Shown here: piece after piece, positions 23,915-33,592 of the stretch | Numbering within the stretch: the first letter of the stretch is position 1 | Layout of the letters: every line of letters begins with the position of its first letter | Assembly (NCBI GenBank): GCA_959606065.1 | Contig: CAUHHV010000006.1 | Location: forward strand, 1-64,000 | Direction of reading: 5' to 3' | DNA from: an uncultured Collinsella sp. | GTDB lineage: Bacteria > Actinomycetota > Coriobacteriia > Coriobacteriales > Coriobacteriaceae | Length of the DNA stretch: 64,000 nt | Position numbers and translations under genes: made by a program | The notes under the pieces: model-generated | Database searches by the model: none | Told to the model about the DNA's origin: nothing | The model's input: the letters and a program-made list of their open reading frames with translations, nothing else

Positions 23915-25297
23915 ATGGCTGATACCGCATCTAAGCACATTGACATGACTACCGGCTCGCTGTGGCGCAATATCCCCCTGTTCGCCTTCCCCGTCGCTGC
24001 CACGAGCATCCTAGAGCAGCTGTCGAACCTCATCGCCACGGTCATCATCGGTAACTTCTCGGGCGACCAGGGAACCCTCGCCATGGCGGCAGTCGGCTCC
24101 AACGTTCCGCTCACCAGCCTTATGATCAACCTGTTTATCGGCCTGTCGCTCGGATCCAATGTGGTCATCGCCAACGCCATCGGCCGCAACGACCAGAACA
24201 TGGTCAAGCGCGCTGTCCATACCTCGATTCTTATGGCACTCGTGGGCTTTGTCGTCATCGCGCTGGGCGAGATCTTTGCCGAGCCCATGCTCGCCGCGCT
24301 CAACGTTCCCGCCGAAACCATGCCGCTCGCTTCGCTCTACCTACGCGTCTTTTTGCTCAGCATGCCCTCGATCTTGCTCTACAACTTTGAGGCCGCGATC
24401 TTCCGCTCCGTCGGCATCACCCGCATGCCGCTGCAGGCGCTTGCCGTGTCAACCGTCCTCAACATTGGCCTGGACCTCATCTTTGTCCCCGTACTCCACT
24501 GGGGCGTCGCGGGCGTCGCCATCGCCACCGCCATCGCCTACACCGTCAGCGCCGGCACGCTCTTTGTCCACCTGTTCAAGACCGACTCCGTCGTCCGCGT
24601 CACCCCGCGCGACTTAGGCTTAGACCCCGTCGCCCTCAAGCGCATCGTCAAGATCGGGCTGCCCGCCGGCATCCAAAGCGCTGTCTTTGCCGTCGCCAAC
24701 ATCATCATCCAGTCCGCCATCAACAGCTTGGGCACCGAGGTCATGGCGGCATCCAGTGCCGCCATGAGCCTAGAGTATGTGTGCTACAACCTGCTCAACA
24801 GCTTTAGCCAGGCCTGCACCACCTTTGTGGGACAAAACCACGGCGCTCGCCAGATCGACCGTTGCACCAAGACGCTCAAGGTCTGCCTGGTTGAAGGCGG
24901 CATCGTTGCCCTCACCACCATCGTCATCATCGTCGGTCTGGGACGCGAGATCCTGGCGCTGTTCAACAGCGATCCCAACATCGTCTCGATCGGCTATATC
25001 CGCGTGTGCTCGATCTTCCCGGCATACGCCTTTAGCATGTTCTACGAGAACATGTCCGGTTACCTGCGCGGCTTTGGCATCTCGCTCATGCCAGCCCTCA
25101 TCACCATGATCTGCGTCTGCGGTATTCGCTTCTACTGGGTGTTCTGCGTGTTCCCGAACTTCCGCACCTTTGCGAACATCATGATGGTCTACCCCATCAG
25201 CCTGGGCACCACGGCGTTCTTTATGGTCGTGGCGGTATTGCTCTGTCACCCGGCACGCACCTACCGTCTGACGCAAGCCAAGACCGGGACGCGCTAG
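23915..25297 (+). CDS. MATE-family multidrug/metabolite exporter
   Basis: A 460-residue inner-membrane antiporter with about 12 hydrophobic helices in two similar halves. MATE features include MTTGSLWRNIPLFAFPVAATSI at the N-terminus, the LIATVIIGNFSGDQGTLAMAAVG helix pair, FIGLSLGSNVVIANAIGRND, and in the second half FVGQNHGARQIDRC. It probably exports small molecules against Na+ or H+. The ribosome site before ATG 23915 is weak (GAGAG). It converges on a LysR regulator gene 30 bases downstream. The substrate is unknown. Confidence 0.88.
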   Translation: MADTASKHIDMTTGSLWRNIPLFAFPVAATSILEQLSNLIATVIIGNFSGDQGTLAMAAVGSNVPLTSLMINLFIGLSLGSNVVIANAIGRNDQNMVKRAVHTSILMALVGFVVIALGEIFAEPMLAALNVPAETMPLASLYLRVFLLSMPSILLYNFEAAIFRSVGITRMPLQALAVSTVLNIGLDLIFVPVLHWGVAGVAIATAIAYTVSAGTLFVHLFKTDSVVRVTPRDLGLDPVALKRIVKIGLPAGIQSAVFAVANIIIQSAINSLGTEVMAASSAAMSLEYVCYNLLNSFSQACTTFVGQNHGARQIDRCTKTLKVCLVEGGIVALTTIVIIVGLGREILALFNSDPNIVSIGYIRVCSIFPAYAFSMFYENMSGYLRGFGISLMPALITMICVCGIRFYWVFCVFPNFRTFANIMMVYPISLGTTAFFMVVAVLLCHPARTYRLTQAKTGTR

Positions 25298-25326
25298 ACA
25301 CATCCAACAAGGTGACGCATCGGCAA

Positions 25327-26193
25327 CTAGCTCACGATATGCGAGCTCATATAATCGATAAAGCGCCTCGTGGCGATAGGCATGGTGTCCCAGCTGCGCC
25401 AAGCCGCCACCACATCACGCGAGGGAGCGTGCACGATGGGGCGCACGCAGATATCGGCCTTCATGCCCTCGACCGTACGACGGTAGAGCATGCTCACGCC
25501 AAGGCCTTCCTCCACCATCGCCATAATGGTGTAGTCATCGGTGACCTCACTCGTCACATGCGGCGACAGCCCGTGCGCGGCAAAGGCATCGAGCACCAGA
25601 CTCTGTTCGCCCTCATCCAGCAGCACAAACGGCTCGGACGCCAGGTCGGCGAGCGTCACCTTTTCCTTTGCCGTCAGCGGATGCGCGGTCGGCAGCAGCG
25701 CCACCAACTCGTCGTGATAGACCACGCGCTTCTGGAGCCCCGCGGTAAATCCGCGCGCCGTAAAGCAAAAGTCAACCACGCCATCGTGCACCCACTGGGC
25801 GTTGCGCGTGTAATCGCCCTGCTTGAGGGTAAAGTGCACGCCCGGGTGCAGGGCCCCAAAGTCGCGGATCACGCGCGGCAACACGGTACGGCTCACGTTG
25901 GTAAACGTCGCAATACGAATATCGGTCGAGGAGAGTCCCAGCAACTCCTGGCGCTTGCCCTCGAGCTCGGCCTCGGCAGTTACGATCTGGCGCAGATACG
26001 GCAGATACTGTTTACCGTCGCGTGTAAGCGAGACACCCTGTTTGCCGCGCTCGATAAGCGTGGTACCCAGCTCACGCTCGAGCGCCTTGACGGCCTGGCT
26101 CACCGCGCTTTGCGTATAGCCCAGCTCATCGGCTGCACCCTTCAGGCTGCCGCGATCGACCACCATACAAACAATCTGATACCGCGATGCCAT
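25327..26193 (-). CDS. LysR-family transcriptional regulator
   Basis: A 288-residue regulator. The winged helix-turn-helix is at residues 1-60 (MASRYQIVCMVVDRGSLKGA to YTQSAVSQAVKALERELG, then RDGKQYLPYLRQIV), followed by the LysR substrate-binding domain (DIRIATFTNVSRTVLPRVIRDF; LVALLPTAHPLTAKEKVTLADL). It is divergent from the EamA transporter gene with 158 bases between, the usual layout for a LysR protein controlling its neighbour. The region between is A/T-rich with several TTAnnnTAA-like elements. Ligand unknown. Confidence 0.88.
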   Translation of the reverse strand: MASRYQIVCMVVDRGSLKGAADELGYTQSAVSQAVKALERELGTTLIERGKQGVSLTRDGKQYLPYLRQIVTAEAELEGKRQELLGLSSTDIRIATFTNVSRTVLPRVIRDFGALHPGVHFTLKQGDYTRNAQWVHDGVVDFCFTARGFTAGLQKRVVYHDELVALLPTAHPLTAKEKVTLADLASEPFVLLDEGEQSLVLDAFAAHGLSPHVTSEVTDDYTIMAMVEEGLGVSMLYRRTVEGMKADICVRPIVHAPSRDVVAAWRSWDTMPIATRRFIDYMSSHIVS

Positions 26194-26351
26194 CGTGCCT
26201 CCACGTCGATGTAGCCGTAAAACGTTTTGCCAGCGCTTTTTCTAGTAGCATTAGTATTTCTTAATCATACTGAAGATACATTCGCTTTACTACATCCATA
26301 TCTGGGAGCAGAATCCTTTTTGCGAAACCGTTCTGTAACAAAAGGAGTCCC

Positions 26352-27254
26352 ATGAATCGCAAAAAAGCAATCGCGCTCTCATTTTCCGTTCCCGTCGCAT
26401 GGGGCTTTTCGTACCCCCTCATGAAGATCGGCATGGACAGCATGAACGCCACGAGCATTGTTGCGCTGCGCTGCATCATCGCCTTTGTGGCCTGCCTGCT
26501 GCTCTTCCACAAGCACGCGGTGCGCATCAACCGTGACCTGATGGTCCGCGCCGCCATCATCGGCGCCATCATGGCAACCGAAATCACCTGCATGTGTCTG
26601 GGCTCCAGCCTCACCTCCGCCTCCACCGCCGGCTTTTTGCAGAGCCTGACGGTCGTGATCGTGCCGTTTGCCAACGCGGCCCTGCTGCGTCGCGCCCCCG
26701 AGCGCAAGGTGCTCATCGGAACCGCCATCGTCACCTGCGGTATGCTGCTGCTCTCGGGCGCCGACTTTACCAGCCTGAATCCCGGCGCGATGGTCATGCT
26801 GCTCTCGGCCTTTATCTATGCCGGCCACATTATCATCGCCAAGCGCTTTGTCGAAGATGTCGACCCGCTGGCCCTGGGTGTTTGGCAGCTGGGCTTCGGT
26901 GGCCTGTTCTCGGGCATCGCCGCATGCACCTTTGGCGGTTTCACGCTCCCCAGCACGCCCAACGAGATCGTCGTTGTCGTTGCGCTCGCACTCATCTGCT
27001 CTGCCTACGGCTTTATCACCCAGACGCTCGTCCAGCCCCACGTACCTGCCGAGACCACCGGCTTCGCCTTCTCGCTCGAGCCGGTCTGCTCTGCCGTCTT
27101 CTCGTTCTTCCTGGTCGGCGAGGTCTTAAGCCCCATCGCCTTCTTTGGCGCCGCCCTTATCCTCACTGGCGTTATGGTGGCAACCGTCGAGCTTCCGCGC
27201 CTTCGCGCACATGAACAGGCTCGCATGGCAGGAGCGCCCGAGCGCGTCTCGTAG
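26352..27254 (+). CDS. EamA/DMT-family transporter
   Basis: A 300-residue integral membrane protein with ten predicted helices in two EamA repeats. The first repeat reads FSVPVAWGFSYPLMKIGMDSMN and ALRCIIAFVACLLLF; the second starts around IYAGHIIIAKRFVEDVDPLALGVWQ and ends EPVCSAVFSFFLVGEVLSPI. The family includes amino-acid, nucleoside and drug exporters. ATG 26352 follows AAAAGGAG. It is probably controlled by the divergent LysR gene. Substrate not predictable. Confidence 0.87.
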   Translation: MNRKKAIALSFSVPVAWGFSYPLMKIGMDSMNATSIVALRCIIAFVACLLLFHKHAVRINRDLMVRAAIIGAIMATEITCMCLGSSLTSASTAGFLQSLTVVIVPFANAALLRRAPERKVLIGTAIVTCGMLLLSGADFTSLNPGAMVMLLSAFIYAGHIIIAKRFVEDVDPLALGVWQLGFGGLFSGIAACTFGGFTLPSTPNEIVVVVALALICSAYGFITQTLVQPHVPAETTGFAFSLEPVCSAVFSFFLVGEVLSPIAFFGAALILTGVMVATVELPRLRAHEQARMAGAPERVS

Positions 27255-27280
27255 ACCCCACTCTTCATGCAGCCGCGGCA

Positions 27281-27303
27281 TAAAGGCAACCGGTGTGCCT
27301 TTA
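27281..27303 (+). terminator. hairpin between the EamA gene and ung
   Basis: TAAAGGCA (27281-27288) pairs with TGCCTTTA (27296-27303). A short hairpin, plausible as a weak terminator just before the ung ribosome site. Confidence 0.45.
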
Positions 27304-27342
27304 CAATAGATGCCAACAGAGCATCTGCCATAAAGGAGCCGC

Positions 27343-28068
27343 ATGGACACCGCGACCCGCAACCGCAACATAGCAACTTGGTTGGGCGATGCGCCGCAGC
27401 CGGTACGTGACACTACGAACCAGCTGCTCGAGCGCATCGCCCTTTTGCGTGCCGAGCAAACCATCTACCCGGCACAAGACGACATCCTCAATGCCCTCGT
27501 CTACACGCCGGCAGACCAAGCCAAAGTTGTCATCTTGGGTCAAGACCCCTATCACGGACCCAACCAGGCCATGGGGCTTTCGTTCTCGGTCCCCGCGACG
27601 CAAACCAAGCTGCCGCCGAGCCTGCGCAACATCTATAAGGAGCTCAATGCCGACCTGGGCTGCCCCGTTCCCGCCACGGGAGATCTAACGCCATGGGCAC
27701 AGCAGGGCGTATTGCTCCTCAACACTACGCTCACAGTGCGCGAGCATGCCGCGAACTCGCACGCCAAGCTGGGCTGGAGCGCGCTCACCGACTACGTTAT
27801 CGAACGCTGCTGTCAGCTGCCCCAGCCGGTAGTCTTTTTGGCATGGGGCCGCTTTGCCCAGCAGATGGTTGAGGGCAAGCTCGCCGCGACCGGCGCGGGC
27901 AAGGCAAGCGGCAAGTTCTGTCTGGCCTCCACGCATCCCTCGCCACTTTCGGCCAACCGTGCCACGGCAGAACTCCCCGCTTTTATGGGGTCGCGCCCCT
28001 TCTCGGCAGCCAATCGGCTACTCGAACAGCACGGCTCGACCCCCGTCAACTGGACTTGCCTCGGCTAA
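27343..28068 (+). CDS. ung: uracil-DNA glycosylase, family 1
   Basis: A 241-residue DNA repair enzyme that removes uracil from DNA. The water-activating loop GQDPYHGPNQAMGLSFSVP carries the catalytic Asp, LLLNTTLTVREHAANSHA follows, and the minor-groove intercalation loop HPSPLSANR contains the essential His. All motifs of family 1 Ung are present and the length is normal. ATG 27343 follows AAAGGAG. Monocistronic, closed by the bidirectional terminator at 28083. Confidence 0.95.
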   Translation: MDTATRNRNIATWLGDAPQPVRDTTNQLLERIALLRAEQTIYPAQDDILNALVYTPADQAKVVILGQDPYHGPNQAMGLSFSVPATQTKLPPSLRNIYKELNADLGCPVPATGDLTPWAQQGVLLLNTTLTVREHAANSHAKLGWSALTDYVIERCCQLPQPVVFLAWGRFAQQMVEGKLAATGAGKASGKFCLASTHPSPLSANRATAELPAFMGSRPFSAANRLLEQHGSTPVNWTCLG

Positions 28069-28082
28069 AAATCGATACATAA

Positions 28083-28117
28083 AAAACGCGCCCGACGGCT
28101 TTCCATCGGGCGCGTTT
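28083..28117. terminator. bidirectional terminator between ung and the SDR gene
   Basis: AAAACGCGCCCGA (28083-28095) pairs with TCGGGCGCGTTT (28106-28117). A-rich on the left and T-rich on the right, so it can work on both strands of this convergent pair. It ends one base before the SDR stop codon. Confidence 0.9.
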
Positions 28118-28118
28118 C

Positions 28119-28799
28119 CTATTCGGGCCAAATAAATTGTGTACGGCCGGCCTCGCCGCCATCGATCAGCAGGCTCTGCCCGGTCATAAACCGGTTGGTC
28201 ACGCCCACAAAGTAGATCCACTCGGCGATCTCTTGGGCGGTGGCCCAGCGCTTAAGCGGCGTGAGCTCCATAATCTGGTTCCACAGGCGCTCGTCTTCCA
28301 TCACGCAACGGTTGAGCGGCGTGATAACGCCGCCCGGGTCCACGCTGTTGGCGATGGCCTGCGGCGCCAGGCGGTTTGCAAGGTTCTTGGTGTAGGCAAT
28401 AACGCCACCCTTGCTGGCAGCATAGGCGGGAAACTCCGATCCCGTATGTCCGCTCGCCGACCCCACATTGACCACGGATTGGATAGCAGGCGCTGGCTTG
28501 GCGGCAAGCCCCTCTCCCACAAAGGCGTAGCGCTCGGTCACGTTGATGGTGCCACGCAGGTTGGCGGCAATGTCATCGGCCGAATCCTGTACACCGGCAA
28601 CGTTCACGATTACCTGAGGCTCAAGGTCGCCTGGAAACGAGTTAGGCTCGCGTACATCAACGATCAGATGGCGGTAGCGCTCGTGCTCGACCGCCGTCGG
28701 CAGCAGGTCAAAGCCCACGACCTCGTGGCCCTCGTCCAAAAAGCGCTGCACGCACGCGGCTCCGATACCGCCCGAAGCGCCCGTGATCAAAACCCGCAT
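28119..28799 (-). CDS. short-chain dehydrogenase/reductase (SDR)
   Basis: A 226-residue Rossmann oxidoreductase. The NAD(P) site is LITGASGGIGAAC, the Asp in FDLLP suggests NAD preference, the catalytic NVGSASG Ser is present, and the pair YAASK (Tyr-x3-Lys) is intact. DPGGVITP and GQSLLIDGGEAGRTQFIWPE complete the fold. Classical SDRs are about 250 residues, and this one is slightly short in the helix after strand 3. Its coding sits 9 bases downstream of the VUT transporter stop, so they may be cotranscribed, although no pathway link is evident. Confidence 0.87.
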   Translation of the reverse strand: MRVLITGASGGIGAACVQRFLDEGHEVVGFDLLPTAVEHERYRHLIVDVREPNSFPGDLEPQVIVNVAGVQDSADDIAANLRGTINVTERYAFVGEGLAAKPAPAIQSVVNVGSASGHTGSEFPAYAASKGGVIAYTKNLANRLAPQAIANSVDPGGVITPLNRCVMEDERLWNQIMELTPLKRWATAQEIAEWIYFVGVTNRFMTGQSLLIDGGEAGRTQFIWPE

Positions 28800-28808
28800 A
28801 CTTGCCCC

Positions 28809-29531
28809 TTAGGCGGTTGCGTGGCGCTCGAGGTACTCGGCGCCCACATTCTCACGCTCCCAGCCACGCACGACCTTGTAGCCCACGGGGCTCAGGAAGA
28901 CCTCGCACAGCAGCTCGGCAACAGCGCCGGTCAGCGAGCACATAAGGACCTGCACCCAGGTCCAGCCAAAGAACGTGTGGCTCACCACAATGGCAAAGAC
29001 CAAGTTGTCGATAAACTGGCCAACACCCGTGGACACATAAGAGCGGAAGGCAAAGCTCGCAAAGTTATTCTTTTTGAGCATACGACCGAGCGACTGGTTG
29101 AGTGTGGAGTTAACCACGGCAGAAACGAGCATTGCCAGCGAAGAGCCCAGCACCACGTACCAGGTGCCGCCGATGGTGGCGTTAAGGGCGGTGTTGACCT
29201 CGATCATACCCGTGTCGTAGTAGGCGCCCCACATGCCGGGCGTGAGCGAGCATGCCCAAAAGCACAGACTCACGGCCAGATTGACCAGCAGCGCGAGGAT
29301 AGAGATTTTGATGGATGCCTTGGCGCCAAAGCGCTTGCAGATCATGTCCTGGCACAAAAACGAAACCCAGCTCACCACAAAGCCGCAATCGAGTGCCAGA
29401 TACGGCAGGCTGATAAGCTCTTTGTTGGCCAGCAGGTTCATCATGATGACACTCACGAAAAACAGCGAAACCGTTGCCGCGGGAATGCTCCGCAACAGGA
29501 CCTTGTAGTCCTCCATGACCTTCTTGATCAT
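28809..29531 (-). CDS. VUT-family (YhhQ-like) queuosine-precursor transporter
   Basis: A 240-residue membrane protein with about six helices and the VUT/YhhQ pattern: SVIMMNLLANKELISLPYLALD, FLCQDMICKRFGAKASIKIS, VLGSSLAMLVSAVVNSTLNQSLG, SYVSTGVGQFIDNLVFAIVV. Members import preQ0, preQ1 or queuosine bases for wobble tRNA modification. A candidate preQ1-I riboswitch lies directly upstream, which agrees with that function. ATG 29531 is preceded by AAAGGAG, part of that element. No queuosine biosynthesis gene lies in the window, so the cell may rely on salvage. Confidence 0.82.
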   Translation of the reverse strand: MIKKVMEDYKVLLRSIPAATVSLFFVSVIMMNLLANKELISLPYLALDCGFVVSWVSFLCQDMICKRFGAKASIKISILALLVNLAVSLCFWACSLTPGMWGAYYDTGMIEVNTALNATIGGTWYVVLGSSLAMLVSAVVNSTLNQSLGRMLKKNNFASFAFRSYVSTGVGQFIDNLVFAIVVSHTFFGWTWVQVLMCSLTGAVAELLCEVFLSPVGYKVVRGWERENVGAEYLERHATA

Positions 29532-29543
29532 TATGTACTCCTT

Positions 29544-29586
29544 TGGTTTTAGGTTTAACGAGCAGGATATCGGACCCGAACTGCTC
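29544..29586 (-). promoter_or_regulatory. candidate preQ1-I riboswitch
   Basis: On the minus strand GAGCAG (complement of 29581-29586) pairs with CUGCUC (complement of 29560-29565). The loop opens with UUC, as in Bacillus preQ1-I aptamers, then GGGU. The 3' tail GUUAAACCUAAAACCAAAGG is A-rich, as in type-I aptamers, and its ACCU can pair with the loop GGGU to make the H-type pseudoknot. The tail runs into AAAGGAG, so ligand binding would mask the ribosome site. The downstream gene is a queuosine-precursor transporter. The match is by eye; no covariance search was run. Confidence 0.45.
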
Positions 29587-29616
29587 GGACGTCACGGTCT
29601 TGAGACGACGATGGGT

Positions 29617-29645
29617 ATAATAGCCGCTCACACGGCATCAGGCAA
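29617..29645 (-). promoter_or_regulatory. sigma70-type promoter of the VUT transporter
   Basis: On the minus strand: TTGCCT (complement of 29640-29645), 17-base spacer, TATTAT (complement of 29617-29622). The predicted start would give a leader of about 75 bases, long enough to contain the candidate riboswitch. Confidence 0.6.
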
Positions 29646-29650
29646 GCAAA

Positions 29651-29682
29651 CGGCGCGGCAGCCCCACAGGGCCACCGCGCCG
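29651..29682 (-). terminator. terminator after prfC
   Basis: CGGCGCGG (29651-29658) pairs with CCGCGCCG (29675-29682), a very stable 8-bp G/C stem. On the minus strand it is followed by TTTGC. It sits between the prfC stop and the next promoter. Confidence 0.6.
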
Positions 29683-29687
29683 ATGCA

Positions 29688-31301
<1,614 letters not shown>

Positions 31302-31386
31302 GCGGATCCTTTCTTGCATTGAGTGCATTACGTCGATGTAACCGCACTATTGTAGCCGCGAAATCCCGCTCTAGGGCGCCTATCAG

Positions 31387-31436
31387 GACAAATTCATCAG
31401 TTGGGGCCTGGGTAGCCGGCCCAATCCGAATTTGTC
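31387..31436. other. two-tier hairpin upstream of the GntR operon
   Basis: GACAAATTC (31387-31395) pairs with GAATTTGTC (31428-31436), and inside it TTGGGGCC (31401-31408) pairs with GGCCCAA (31418-31424). Total arm length is about 16 bp. It ends two bases before the -35 of the operon promoter. It could be the prfC upstream boundary or a regulatory cruciform; no T-tract on the plus strand. Confidence 0.5.
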
Positions 31437-31438
31437 TC

Positions 31439-31494
31439 TTGCGTAACTGTACATAGTGTATATATACTGTGCTTACCGGTTATATACACGTGTA
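31439..31494 (+). promoter_or_regulatory. promoter and probable GntR/YtrA operators
   Basis: TTGCGT (31439-31444), 18 bases, TATACT (31463-31468) form a good promoter. GTGTA-TATATAC starts at 31456 over the -10, and a perfect palindrome TACACGTGTA lies at 31485-31494 near the start site. GTGTA/TACAC half-sites are typical of YtrA-type GntR repressors, so the first gene of the operon probably autoregulates. Confidence 0.55.
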
Positions 31495-31516
31495 GCCCAA
31501 CAGCTAAGGAGCCGCT

Positions 31517-31897
31517 GTGGACATCATCCTATCCAATTCGAGCGACAAGCCCATCTACGAGCAAATAGCCTCGCAAGTCAAAGCTCAGATCCTTTCGGGC
31601 GCGCTCGCTTCGGGAGCCAAACTCCCCAGCATCCGTGCACTCGCGAGCGATCTTGGCGTGAGTGTCATCACCACCAAGCGCGCCTACGCCGACCTGGAGC
31701 AACTCGGCTTTATCTGCACCGTGCAGGGCAAGGGCTGTTTTGTCGCCGAGGGCAACCAAGAACTCTTGCGCGAAAATCAGCTCTGCCATATCGAAGAGCT
31801 GCTTGCGAAAGCGGCGAGCCAAGCCGAAGCCTTGGGCGTCACGCGCGACAAGCTGCACGAGATGCTCGACCTCGTAGCCCCCGAAACCATGCAGTAG
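31517..31897 (+). CDS. GntR-family regulator, YtrA subfamily
   Basis: A 126-residue repressor with the GntR winged helix (SSDKPIYEQIASQVKAQILSG; KLPSIRALASDLGVSVITTK; ADLEQLGFICTVQGKGCFV) and only a short helical tail (QLCHIEELLAKAASQAEALG), the YtrA type that dimerises without a ligand domain. Such regulators sit in front of ABC transporter operons and control them, as here: the ATPase gene follows 23 bases later. GTG 31517 follows AAGGAG. Confidence 0.88.
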   Translation: MDIILSNSSDKPIYEQIASQVKAQILSGALASGAKLPSIRALASDLGVSVITTKRAYADLEQLGFICTVQGKGCFVAEGNQELLRENQLCHIEELLAKAASQAEALGVTRDKLHEMLDLVAPETMQ

Positions 31898-31920
31898 CCA
31901 TCTGCAAGAAAGGCTATACC

Positions 31921-32802
31921 ATGCAAAAGTTGCTAGAACTCAAAGGTGTATCGCGCCGCGTGAGCGACCGCTTTTCACTGCGCGACGTCACGCTTGCCGT
32001 GGAGCCCGGCCAGATCGTTGGCTTTGTGGGCGCAAATGGCGCCGGCAAGACGACGACCATTCGCGCCGCGCTTGGGCTTATAAAGCCCGATGCCGGCGAG
32101 GTGCATCTGCTTGGACAGCGCTGCGACGCCAACGCGCCCGACGAGACGCAGCGCCACCTGCGCTCCCGCATCGGGCTTGTCCTGGACACGTGTCCCTTCC
32201 CCTCCACGCTCAAGGTGGGCCAGGTCGAGAAGCTCGTAGGCCCGGCATACCCCACGTGGAGCTGCGAAACGTTCGCCGGATTCATCGACCGATTTGGCCT
32301 CGATCCCAAGACGAAGGTCAAGGACCTCTCCCGCGGCATGGGCATGAAGCTGCAGCTCGCCTGTGCGCTCAGCCACAATGCCAAGCTGCTCGTTTTGGAC
32401 GAAGCCACCGCGGGCCTCGATCCCATGGCGCGCGAGGAACTGCTCGACGAGTTGCTTGCCTTTGTCGCCGACGGCCAGCACAGCGTGCTGCTCTCGAGCC
32501 ACATTACATCCGACCTCGATCGCACTGCCGACCGCGTCATCTGCATCGATAACGGCTCGATTGTGTTTGACCTGCCGCGCGAGGACATTACCGACCGAGC
32601 CGGCATCGCCCACTGCACCCAAGCACAGGCCGCAGAGCTTATGGCTTGCGTCGAAGGTGCCCGCGCCGCCCACCACGCCTATAGCGTGGACGTGCTCGTA
32701 CCCAACCGTCGCGAGGCGCTCGAGGCCTTCCCCGAGATTCCCTGCGACCGGGCAACCATTGATGACTATCTTCGCCTCATACTGAAAGGGGCTTCGAAAT
32801 GA
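31921..32802 (+). CDS. ABC transporter ATP-binding protein (YtrB-like)
   Basis: A 293-residue ABC ATPase: Walker A VGANGAGKTTTIRAALGLI, Q-loop region GLVLDTCPFPSTLK, signature LSRGMGMKLQLACAL, Walker B KLLVLDEATAGLDP, H-loop SSHITSD. The C-terminal ~60 residues form the accessory domain common in these exporters. The signature LSRGM with the LDEATAGLDP Walker B fits the CcmA/YtrB type. It forms one operon with the GntR gene before and the permease behind, overlapping the latter by four bases. Cargo unknown; YtrA-type systems often answer cell-wall-active peptides. Confidence 0.88.
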   Translation: MQKLLELKGVSRRVSDRFSLRDVTLAVEPGQIVGFVGANGAGKTTTIRAALGLIKPDAGEVHLLGQRCDANAPDETQRHLRSRIGLVLDTCPFPSTLKVGQVEKLVGPAYPTWSCETFAGFIDRFGLDPKTKVKDLSRGMGMKLQLACALSHNAKLLVLDEATAGLDPMAREELLDELLAFVADGQHSVLLSSHITSDLDRTADRVICIDNGSIVFDLPREDITDRAGIAHCTQAQAAELMACVEGARAAHHAYSVDVLVPNRREALEAFPEIPCDRATIDDYLRLILKGASK

Positions 32803-33497
32803 AACGCGCCTTTATGTCTGAGCTCGCCATCGTCCGCACACTTGTCCCGAGCATCGCGGGCGTCGGCCTGTTCATCTTCGTCGTACTGACCCTCGCCAAC
32901 GCATCGGATGGCGATGCCAGTATGAGCGCCGGCGCCTGCGCGGTCAGTGCCATGTCGCCCATCGTGGTCATGAACTCGCTGGCCGGCTACGACAATCAAA
33001 ACGGATGGGAGCGCTATCGGGCAACGCTGCCCCTCTCGCGCAAAGACATCATCTGCGCACGTTACCTCTGCATTGTTGCCTTCTCGGCCATCATGGCGTG
33101 TGCGACCGTGCTTTTGAGCACCATCACTCTTCCGTTCTTCGATCACACGGGCATGCCCTCGACGGGACAGATCGTCTTTGAGACCACAATAGCCTCCGCC
33201 GCATCGATGCTCATCTCCCTCATGATGGTGTTTCTGGCACAGCCGCTGTTCTTTCGATTTGGACACATGGAGGCGCTGCGCCTTTCCGTCGGCCTGTTTG
33301 CCCTGCTCGGATGCCTTGCCATGGCCACGCTGAGCTCCTCCAACCCCATCAGCAACTGGCTCATGTCGATTGCTGGGGCGAATCCCAATCCTGCCGTCCT
33401 CGGCTGCCTGTGCGCAGGAATTGCCGTACTGGCCCTCGCGCTATGTGCAATCAGCTGCACCGTCAGCACCAAGGTCTATCGAGCACGCGATTTGTAG
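32799..33497 (+). CDS. ABC-2 type permease
   Basis: A 232-residue membrane partner of the preceding ATPase, with about six helices (IAGVGLFIFVVLTLANA; AVSAMSPIVVMNSLAGYD; IVAFSAIMACATVLLST; ASMLISLMMVFLAQPLFFRFG; LSVGLFALLGCLAMA; AGIAVLALALCAISCTV). The motif GWERYRATLPLSRKDIICARYL between the second and third helices is characteristic for the small ABC-2 permeases of YtrA/B-type operons. Start ATG overlaps the ATPase stop (ATGA), showing translational coupling. Confidence 0.82.
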   Translation: MKRAFMSELAIVRTLVPSIAGVGLFIFVVLTLANASDGDASMSAGACAVSAMSPIVVMNSLAGYDNQNGWERYRATLPLSRKDIICARYLCIVAFSAIMACATVLLSTITLPFFDHTGMPSTGQIVFETTIASAASMLISLMMVFLAQPLFFRFGHMEALRLSVGLFALLGCLAMATLSSSNPISNWLMSIAGANPNPAVLGCLCAGIAVLALALCAISCTVSTKVYRARDL

Positions 33498-33592
33498 CCA
33501 CACGAAACTTGACCCACGTAGGCCACAATCGGTCGCAATCGCCCATCCGCAAATCCATGACAAACGGCATGTCCCCGGCGTGTGCCACCGTA

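Noticed and set aside
28137..29552. 471-codon plus-strand frame over the SDR and VUT genes
   Set aside because: It spans two intact minus-strand genes and a promoter region; its translation has no family features.
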